From contig JAKBBN010000026.1 of the NCBI GenBank assembly GCA_021808485.1, positions 1 through 39,120 of the forward strand: a stretch of DNA of 39,120 nt, written 5' to 3'. This document shows positions 33,497-39,120 of this stretch, one piece after another. Each line of letters opens with the position of its first letter. The stretch's first letter is position 1. The stretch is from Planctomycetota bacterium. Its GTDB lineage: Bacteria > Planctomycetota > Phycisphaerae > WQYP01. A program made the position numbers and the translations under genes. The notes beneath the pieces are model-generated. The model saw only the letters and a program-made list of their open reading frames with translations, ran no database searches and was not told the DNA's origin.

Positions 33497-33586
33497 GCAC
33501 CGCGTCTTATTGAACGGCTGATCGCCCAAGACGGTCTTTGGCGAGAATCGTGCATTTGGCTTCCTCAATACTAAAAGGAGAATTTC

Positions 33587-35125
33587 ATGAGGATGATCTC
33601 GCAGAAGAAATCCCGCGGCGCCGGCCGGGCGATGGCGGCTGTTGCGGCAATTATTTCTGGCCTGGGCATGGCAGGGCTGACGCATGCGGCAACCGGCGGG
33701 CAGGGCGCGGCGGTGACCAATACGCAGCTTCAGGCGGAAATTGAGGCGTTAAAAGCGCAGCTGGCCAAGGTGCAGCATCATCAGAACAGCGACTGGATGA
33801 GCAAGGCCCGGGCGGATCAGGTGCGGGCGATGGTGAAGGATGTGCTGGCCAAATCCAGGCAGGAATCGCAGTACATGGATTCGCAGCTGCAGGCCGGCTA
33901 TGACAACGGCTTTTATATCCGCAGCGCCAACAAGGCTTTCCAGCTTAACATCAACGGCTACATGCAGGTGCGTTACACCTATTCCAAGTCCGCGGCGGGT
34001 AATAACAACACCGTCAGCGGCGGCCCGGCTGCCGGCCCGTTCGGCAACAGCAGCGGTTTTGATTTCCGCCGCGCCCGGCTGATTCTGTCCGGCAATGCGT
34101 TTAAGAACGTTATTTATTCAATTTCCGGTGATTTTGCGGATGGTTCCAGCAACGTCGGTCTGGGCAACACGTTCCAGATTCTGGATACCTGGATCGGCTA
34201 TGAATTCAACCCCGGTTTCATGATTCGCGCCGGTTCAATGCTCGTGCCGTTCACCCACGTTGAATACTACTCTTCCGGAACGGAATTTCCGGAGTTTGCG
34301 GCCAGTGAAGCCCCGTTTGATCCGGTGCGTTCCCTGGCGCTGGATGTGTCCGGCAATCTGAACAAGAACACCCTGTTTTATGATGTTCAGGTGAACAATG
34401 GTTCCAAGGCCAACAACTTGGACGGCTCGGCCAACGTAACGGGCGCCGGTACCTTCCAGTTGGACAACCGGTTTGGTTTCTACGGACGCGTGCAATTCGC
34501 CGGCGCCGGCAACAACGGCGATTTTGTGGATTCGCCGGATGTCTCCTGGCACAAGCACCTGGTCTGGGCGATCGGTGCGGCGGCCGGTTATGAAGAGCAG
34601 AACTCTTCGGCCGGCGTATATCCGTCTCCGCAGAATTCGCTGGCCCTGGCGGGCCTGGCCTCGCCGAACGGCGGATTCCTGGGCGGCGAAACCGCCAGCG
34701 GTACGCTGTATCGCGGCACGGTTGACGGCCACGTGAAATACCGCGGCTTTGCCTTCAACAGCAGCATTTATTTCCAGCAGTATAATGCCGCCACGCCGGG
34801 CGCCAGCAACAGCACACCCACCATTTACAGCACCTATGGCACGGGCAGCATCTGGCAGCTTGGCGCTTATGGTGAAGTCGGCTACTTCCTGGTGCCGCAC
34901 CAGTGGGAAATTGCCGGTCGCATCGGCGACTTGACCACGGACGGCCGGGGCAAGCAGTCCATGGAATATACCGCAGGCCTGAACTATTACATCTTCGGCG
35001 AAAATGCCAAGATTCAGACCGCGGTGACCTACCTGCCCAACGCGGCCTACACCAGCCCGAATATCGGTTCAGTGATCAACACTTCCGATATTATCGGCCA
35101 GGTGCAGTTCCAGGTGAAGTTCTGA
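33587..35125 (+). CDS. Porin O/P-like outer-membrane protein
   Basis: A 512-residue outer-membrane beta-barrel. The signal peptide ends near LTHA-ATGG. A coiled-coil segment follows (LQAEIEALKAQLAKVQHHQ), then the barrel begins with FQLNINGYMQVRYTY and FDFRRARLILSG, the phosphate-selective porin O/P pattern. Later strands are WIGYEFNPGFMIRAGSMLVPF, and the final strand ends in Phe (GQVQFQVKF), the sorting signal for barrel assembly. It would let phosphate or other anions through the outer membrane. AGGAG lies 6 bases before the ATG. The Pho-box-like promoter upstream supports a role in phosphate starvation. Confidence 0.88.
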   Translation: MRMISQKKSRGAGRAMAAVAAIISGLGMAGLTHAATGGQGAAVTNTQLQAEIEALKAQLAKVQHHQNSDWMSKARADQVRAMVKDVLAKSRQESQYMDSQLQAGYDNGFYIRSANKAFQLNINGYMQVRYTYSKSAAGNNNTVSGGPAAGPFGNSSGFDFRRARLILSGNAFKNVIYSISGDFADGSSNVGLGNTFQILDTWIGYEFNPGFMIRAGSMLVPFTHVEYYSSGTEFPEFAASEAPFDPVRSLALDVSGNLNKNTLFYDVQVNNGSKANNLDGSANVTGAGTFQLDNRFGFYGRVQFAGAGNNGDFVDSPDVSWHKHLVWAIGAAAGYEEQNSSAGVYPSPQNSLALAGLASPNGGFLGGETASGTLYRGTVDGHVKYRGFAFNSSIYFQQYNAATPGASNSTPTIYSTYGTGSIWQLGAYGEVGYFLVPHQWEIAGRIGDLTTDGRGKQSMEYTAGLNYYIFGENAKIQTAVTYLPNAAYTSPNIGSVINTSDIIGQVQFQVKF

Positions 35126-35159
35126 TAACCACCCGGTTGACAATATCCGTTTGATGATG

Positions 35160-35190
35160 AAGGCCCGGCGATTTTTCGCCGGGCCTTTTC
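35160..35190 (+). terminator. Strong rho-independent terminator of the porin gene
   Basis: AAGGCCCGGCGA-TTTT-TCGCCGGGCCTT, a perfect 12-bp stem, followed by TTCTTTTC. It isolates the porin from the next gene. Confidence 0.92.
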
Positions 35191-35263
35191 TTTTCAGCCG
35201 GGCGCAGCGGCGTGGATTTCTGATAGGATGGTCGGATGTGACGCGTAGTGAAGGATGCCATTG

Positions 35264-36082
35264 ATGACAAGCCGCCCGTCCATCAAGTTGTTGATTTCGG
35301 ATGTGGATGGAACGCTGCTGACGCCGGACAAACGCCTTGCGGCGGGCACGATTTCGGCCGTTGAGCGGCTGCGGGCGGCCGGCATTCGCTTTACGATTAT
35401 CAGCGGGCGGTCCGCCGACGGATTGCCGCCGCTGATTTCCGCACTGGGTATCAGCGAACCGGTCGGGGCGTTTAACGGCGCGCAGATCGTGTGGCCGAAT
35501 TTAAGTACGCTGGAGTACCATACATTGCCGCCGCCGGCGGCGCGGCAGGCGATGGGGCTTTTGCGGCAGGCCGGCGTGGATGTGTGGCTGCACGATTTTT
35601 CGCACTGGTATGTCAGCGATTTGGCGGGGGCTTTTGTGGCCCGGGAATCGGCGACGGTGGGGCATGGACCGCATGGCGTGTGGAGCGGCGCGGCGCCGCC
35701 AGCGGATCTGATTAAAATCACGGGCGTCAGCGATGAGCCGGCAAAATTGATCGCGTGTGAAGCGGCTTTGCAGTCGGCTTTGGGCGGGGAGTTAAGCGCC
35801 AGCCGCTCGCAGCCGCATTATCTGGATATTACGCAATTCGGGGCGGACAAAGGGCATGGATTGCGCCGCCTCGCGGCCATCATGGGGATTGAATTGCGGC
35901 AGACAGCGGCCATTGGCGACGGATTTAATGATATGCCGATGCTTTCCGCCGCCGGGGTGCCGCTGGCGATGGGAAATGGCGCGGCGGAATTGCGAAAGAT
36001 TGCACGGCATGTGGCTGCGTCCAACGGTGAGGACGGTTTTGCCGGCGCGGTTGACTGGCTGCTGGCGGGCACGGCGGGATAA
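35264..36082 (+). CDS. Cof-type HAD-IIB phosphatase
   Basis: About 272 residues. Motif I is [12 protein letters not shown] (D13, D15), motif II is TIISGRS, and a type C2 cap lies in the middle. The second half has [18 protein letters not shown] with the conserved Lys, then [11 protein letters not shown] as motif IV. These enzymes remove phosphate from sugar phosphates and cofactors. ATG 35264 has AAGGA 8 bases upstream and is preferred over ATG 35255. The stop overlaps an ATG that opens the frame leading into recA (TAATG). Confidence 0.88.
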   Translation: MTSRPSIKLLISDVDGTLLTPDKRLAAGTISAVERLRAAGIRFTIISGRSADGLPPLISALGISEPVGAFNGAQIVWPNLSTLEYHTLPPPAARQAMGLLRQAGVDVWLHDFSHWYVSDLAGAFVARESATVGHGPHGVWSGAAPPADLIKITGVSDEPAKLIACEAALQSALGGELSASRSQPHYLDITQFGADKGHGLRRLAAIMGIELRQTAAIGDGFNDMPMLSAAGVPLAMGNGAAELRKIARHVAASNGEDGFAGAVDWLLAGTAG

Positions 36083-36127
36083 TGGAAGAGCTGGCGGCGG
36101 CGGCGAAAAATATCCCGATCGCCGGGC

Positions 36128-36155
36128 TTGACGTTAGCCAAAAGTTAGGTACCAT
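36128..36155 (+). promoter_or_regulatory. Candidate recA promoter
   Basis: -35 TTGACG (five of six), 16-base spacer, -10 TACCAT (four of six), about 60 bases upstream of the preferred recA start. No LexA box of the E. coli or Bacillus type was seen nearby. Confidence 0.45.
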
Positions 36156-36216
36156 GAATTTCAGCCCGGGCGCTGGTTCGGGCGATATTTTTCGAGTTCT
36201 TAAAAGCGAGATATCC

Positions 36217-37332
36217 ATGTCCGCGATGGCCACTGCTACCGGTTCTTCCCATTCCTCATCGGGCAACCCGCGGGATCAGGCGTTGGAAAGGGCCGTTTCT
36301 CAAATTGAAAAGACCTACGGCAAAGGCGCCATCATGACGATGGATGGCGCGACAGCGCTGAAAATCGAAGGCATTCCGACCGGATCGCTGGGGCTGGATA
36401 TCGCCCTGGGCGGCAAGGGTCTGCCGCGCGGGCGGATCGTGGAGGTGTTCGGCCCCGAGTCGTCCGGCAAGACGACGCTGTGCCTGCACGTCATAGCCGA
36501 GGCGCAGAAAGCCGGGGGCGTGGCGGCATTTGTGGATGCGGAACATGCGCTGGATCCATCCTGGGCCAAGCGGCTGGGTGTGAGCCTGCAGAATTTGCTG
36601 GTGAGCCAGCCGGATACGGGCGAGCAGGCGCTGGAAATTGTGGAACTGCTGGTGCGCAGCAACGCGGTGGATGTGATTGTGGTGGATTCCGTCGCCGCCC
36701 TGATTCCAAAGTCGGAAATTGAAGGGGAAATGGGCGACGCTTCGATGGGCATGCAGGCGCGGCTGATGAGCCAGGCGATGCGCAAGCTTACCGGCGCGGT
36801 GTCCAAAAGCAAAACACTGATTGTTTTCATCAATCAGATACGGGAAAAAATCGGGGTGATGTTCGGCAATCCGGAAACCACCACGGGCGGGCGGGCCCTT
36901 AAGTTTTACAGTTCCGTGCGCATTGATATCCGCCGGGTGAACACCATCAAGGAAGGTGATGCGGCCATCGGCAACCATGTTCGCGCCAAAGTGGTGAAAA
37001 ATAAAATCGCGCCGCCGTTCCGTGAGGCGGAATTTGATATTTTGTTTGACAGCGGCATTAGTTACGAGGGTGATCTGCTGGATTTGGCGGTGAACGACAA
37101 CGTTGTGGAAAAGAGCGGCGCGTGGTTCAGTTACGGTCCGATTCGCATGGGGCAGGGGCGCGAACAGTCGCGGCAATATTTGAAGGATAACCCGGAGGCG
37201 GCGGTGGAAATACGGGAAAAAATTCTGGCCAAGCGCATGCCCAAGCCGGAATCGGCGGATAAAGCCGCGGCGAAGCCGGAGGCAAAAGCGGAGACAAAGG
37301 AAGGCCGGCCCGCGGCCAAAACGGCCAAATAA
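36217..37332 (+). CDS. recA: Recombinase RecA
   Basis: About 371 residues from the ATG at 36217. Walker A is GPESSGKTT at 79-87. [12 protein letters not shown] follows, and [24 protein letters not shown] carries Walker B and loop 1. [34 protein letters not shown] has loop 2. The C-terminus is Lys/Glu/Ala-rich instead of strongly acidic. It forms filaments on single-stranded DNA and pairs homologous strands. The frame extends to an ATG at 36082 overlapping the previous stop, but those 45 residues are not RecA-like and contain the promoter candidate. Confidence 0.97.
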   Translation: MSAMATATGSSHSSSGNPRDQALERAVSQIEKTYGKGAIMTMDGATALKIEGIPTGSLGLDIALGGKGLPRGRIVEVFGPESSGKTTLCLHVIAEAQKAGGVAAFVDAEHALDPSWAKRLGVSLQNLLVSQPDTGEQALEIVELLVRSNAVDVIVVDSVAALIPKSEIEGEMGDASMGMQARLMSQAMRKLTGAVSKSKTLIVFINQIREKIGVMFGNPETTTGGRALKFYSSVRIDIRRVNTIKEGDAAIGNHVRAKVVKNKIAPPFREAEFDILFDSGISYEGDLLDLAVNDNVVEKSGAWFSYGPIRMGQGREQSRQYLKDNPEAAVEIREKILAKRMPKPESADKAAAKPEAKAETKEGRPAAKTAK

Positions 37333-37343
37333 AAGCGCCCCAC

Positions 37344-37700
37344 TCAATGCGTCGGATGTTTTTCCGCACCGTCCGGCGGCGCGTCGGCGGTATCAACGGC
37401 GGGCTGGGGCATGGCCAGCACCACCAGGGCCAGGGCCGTCCAGGAGGGAAATATCCCCAGGCCGGGGATCAATTCAATGATCAGTGCGGCGGCCATGGCC
37501 CAGGACGGACCAAGCACCAGCCACAGCAACAAGGCGGTTACGAAATCAGCCAGATCATCCAGCGGATCCAGAAAGCCGATGACGCCGCCGCACATAAGGC
37601 GCAGGCCGTCCACGGTCGCGGCGATTATCAGGGCCAGAATTTTTCGGCGGCGGGAGACCTGTTTTTTACGGATCAAATAAGCCAGCATGGGATTGGGCAT
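37344..37700 (-). CDS. DUF4112-like small membrane protein
   Basis: About 118 residues. The basic N-terminus (AYLIRKKQVSRRRK) leads into MCGGVIGFLDPLDDLADFVTALLLWLVLG and AALIIELIPGLGIFPSWTALALVVL. The L-D-P-x-x-D and I-P-G-L-G-I-x-P-x-W pattern is that of DUF4112-like proteins with two or three membrane helices. Function unknown. The longer open frame upstream is not membrane-like and was trimmed; ATG 37724 is the alternative start. It converges on recA with only 11 bases between stops. Confidence 0.68.
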   Translation of the reverse strand: MPNPMLAYLIRKKQVSRRRKILALIIAATVDGLRLMCGGVIGFLDPLDDLADFVTALLLWLVLGPSWAMAAALIIELIPGLGIFPSWTALALVVLAMPQPAVDTADAPPDGAEKHPTH

Positions 37701-37965
37701 GGAAAATCTCGCTGCGGAAACCATCGGGTTTATCCGACAATTATAGCGGAACAGAGGCGGTTTGGCGCGGCCGGTCGGCGCCCGGCGGCGGCGGAAATTC
37801 ATGCAGTGTCGCGGCGCATTTTTACGCCTGTGATAAATGACGATAGAATTGCCGGCGGATACCGGGGCAAAGCCCGATGGTTGGGATGACAAGCGGCAAT
37901 CGGCCGGCGGCGCTGCGGCATGGGCGATTGGATTTTGGATTTGGCCGGACAAGGCGGAACAGACT

Positions 37966-39057
37966 ATGACAGTGAATCATGATGCGGTATGGGCTGCACT
38001 GAAGACAGTGCAGGATCCGGAAATTTTCAAAGATATTGTGTCGCTTAACATGGTCAAGGATGCGGCGATCAGCGGCGGGCAGGTGACGGTGAGCGTGGAG
38101 CTTACCACGCCGGCCTGTCCGATGCGCGACCGCATCCGGCAGGATGTGACGGCCGCGGTTTCCGGGGTTCCCGGCGTCACCGAGGTGAAGGTGAGTTTTT
38201 CGGCCAATGTGCGCGGCGTGGATCAGGCGAAGAATCTGCTCCCAGGGGTGCGCAATGTCATCGCCGTGGGAGCGGGCAAGGGCGGGGTGGGCAAAAGTAC
38301 CATGGCGGTGAGCATTGCGGCCGGATTGAGCATGCAGGGGGCCAAGGTGGGCCTGCTGGACGGGGATGTATACGGCCCGTCGATTCCCACGATGACGGGG
38401 CTTGGCACGCAGTCGCCGGCGTTGCGCGGCGAGCAGATTGTGCCGTTTCGGGTGGGGCCGGCGGCAAACCCGTTGCGCGTCATGTCCATCGGATTTATTG
38501 TGCCCAAGGAAAAGGCGTTGATCTGGCGCGGTCCGATGGTGCACGGCGTGATCCGGCAGTTTTTGGAGCAGGTGCTGTGGGAGGAACTCGACTATCTGGT
38601 CGTGGACCTGCCGCCCGGGACGGGGGATGTGTCGCTGACGCTGGCGCAATCCATCGGCCTGACCGGTGCGGTGATTGTGGCCACGCCGCAGGAGGTGGCG
38701 CTGATGGATGCCCGGCGCGCGGTGCGCATGTTTCAGCAACTAGGCGTTTCCATACTGGGCGTTGTGGAAAACATGAGCGCTTTTATATGTGAACATGGCA
38801 CGCAATACGATATTTTCGGCCGCGGCGGCGCGCGGACGATGGCCGCGGAAATGGGTTTGCCGTTTCTGGGGGATGTGCCGATTGACATGAGCATCCGCAA
38901 ACAATCCGATGCCGGCGATCCATTCGCCAATCTGGCGGGGGATTCGCCGGTCGCCCGGAGCCTGACATCCATTGTGCAAAACCTGGCCGGGCAGATCAGT
39001 ATCCGCAACCTGACACGTCCGGCGGGCAAGGCGATTAAACTGGATATTACCGCGTAA
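37966..39057 (+). CDS. Mrp/NBP35-family P-loop ATPase (iron-sulfur carrier)
   Basis: About 363 residues. The N-terminal MIP18/DUF59 domain spans AALKTVQDPEIFKDIVSLNMVKDA to TTPACPMRD. The deviant Walker A AGKGGVGKST is at about 103-112, followed by LLDGDVYGPSIPTM, and VVDLPPGTGDVSLTL is Walker B. The family normally has a C-x-x-C in the segment after VENMS that holds a bridging 4Fe-4S cluster. Here it is FICEHG, with C275 kept and the second Cys replaced by Gly278. It should still bind ATP, but cluster handling may be altered. ATG 37966 begins the family-like sequence; the frame is open 43 codons further upstream. Confidence 0.93.
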   Translation: MTVNHDAVWAALKTVQDPEIFKDIVSLNMVKDAAISGGQVTVSVELTTPACPMRDRIRQDVTAAVSGVPGVTEVKVSFSANVRGVDQAKNLLPGVRNVIAVGAGKGGVGKSTMAVSIAAGLSMQGAKVGLLDGDVYGPSIPTMTGLGTQSPALRGEQIVPFRVGPAANPLRVMSIGFIVPKEKALIWRGPMVHGVIRQFLEQVLWEELDYLVVDLPPGTGDVSLTLAQSIGLTGAVIVATPQEVALMDARRAVRMFQQLGVSILGVVENMSAFICEHGTQYDIFGRGGARTMAAEMGLPFLGDVPIDMSIRKQSDAGDPFANLAGDSPVARSLTSIVQNLAGQISIRNLTRPAGKAIKLDITA

Positions 39058-39093
39058 AAAATACCGGCGGGCATTCCGCGCGGCAACAGCGGC

Positions 39094-39115
39094 AAACGCC
39101 GTCCGGCGGTTTTTA
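39094..39115 (+). terminator. Probable rho-independent terminator after the Mrp gene
   Basis: CGCC-GTCC-GGCG followed by GTTTTT, with AAA before the stem, about 40 bases after the stop. The stem is short. Confidence 0.5.
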
Positions 39116-39120
39116 TCGGC

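Larger units (their letters stand above)
33275..33586. other. Region between the HtrA gene and the porin gene
   Basis: Contains the HtrA terminator and then two repeat arrays with a -10 element upstream of the porin. No coding frame was seen. Confidence 0.7.

Noticed and set aside
36082..36216. 45-residue N-terminal extension of RecA
   Set aside because: It is not RecA-like, contains a promoter candidate, and the conserved protein is complete from 36217.
36256..37347. 363-codon open frame antisense to recA
   Set aside because: The frame mirrors a high-GC coding strand; the composition is His/Arg/Gln-rich with no family motif, while RecA is certain on the other strand.
37822..38739. 305-codon open frame antisense to the Mrp gene
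   Set aside because: Low-complexity His/Arg/Pro translation opposite a well-conserved gene.
1..39120. Insertion sequence, prophage or genomic island
   Set aside because: No transposase, integrase, phage gene or tRNA was seen, no insertion-sequence-like terminal repeats were noticed, and no clear base-composition break between blocks was noticed.

Overview
This window is a gene-dense chromosomal segment of high GC content. It is probably from the Planctomycetota, most likely the class Phycisphaerae. The evidence is indirect: a prepilin-type secreted protein with a planctomycete-like N-terminus and C-terminal block, a TPR protein fused to two RNA polymerase alpha-CTD-like domains, a Gram-negative envelope gene set, and many secreted or membrane proteins of unknown function. 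No rRNA, tRNA, insertion sequence, integrase, phage gene or CRISPR array was recognised. The core genes (mutS, recA, an Mrp-type ATPase, a dus gene, a maf gene) argue for ordinary chromosome rather than a mobile island.

Layout. 1-230: possible end of a gene entering from the left, running into a 58-bp tandem array. 248-2903 (minus): aldo/keto reductase and a ferric-reductase-like flavocytochrome, the latter with a candidate promoter and a structured leader. 3463-7545 (plus): DUF6941 protein, two transferases of the rSAM/selenodomain-associated (arsenosugar-type) pair, an SDR oxidoreductase and a double GNAT acetyltransferase. 7542-13670 (minus): DUF2892 membrane protein, RND adaptor, RND pump, small membrane protein and a MagIII-like DNA glycosylase, led by a near-consensus sigma70 promoter with a perfect dyad after it. 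13920-16206 (minus): helical lipoprotein and a BFD-type [2Fe-2S] protein. 16483-17115 (plus): HAD phosphatase/phosphomutase. 17163-19161 (minus): ECF sigma factor, membrane anti-sigma-like protein and a secreted helical protein. 19456-21431: VOC protein (minus) and an O-antigen-ligase-like membrane protein (plus). 21581-23849 (minus): TPR/double alpha-CTD protein and prepilin-type protein. 23850-24911: about 1 kb without a convincing gene but rich in dyads and hairpins. 24912-31486 (plus): Dus, heptosyltransferase-like GT9, Maf, L-rhamnose mutarotase, MutS and a PqiA-domain protein. 31685-35190 (plus): Do/HtrA protease and a phosphate-type porin, each with a strong terminator. 35264-37332 (plus): Cof-type HAD phosphatase and RecA. 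37344-37700 (minus): DUF4112 protein. 37966-39057 (plus): Mrp/NBP35 ATPase.

Several parts appear to work together. The sigma/anti-sigma/secreted-protein operon resembles a cell-surface stress circuit. The RND operon has a clear promoter and a likely operator but no outer-membrane channel gene in the window. The porin is preceded by two arrays of 11-bp-spaced TTAA-like repeats, the second placed over a -10 element exactly as a Pho box would be. The most unusual items are the 58-bp array of paired hairpins, the TPR/double alpha-CTD protein, the long non-coding region upstream of the prepilin gene, the structured leader of the flavocytochrome gene, and an Mrp protein that lacks one cysteine of the cluster-binding CxxC. 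Everything here was read by eye; no database search or folding program was run.
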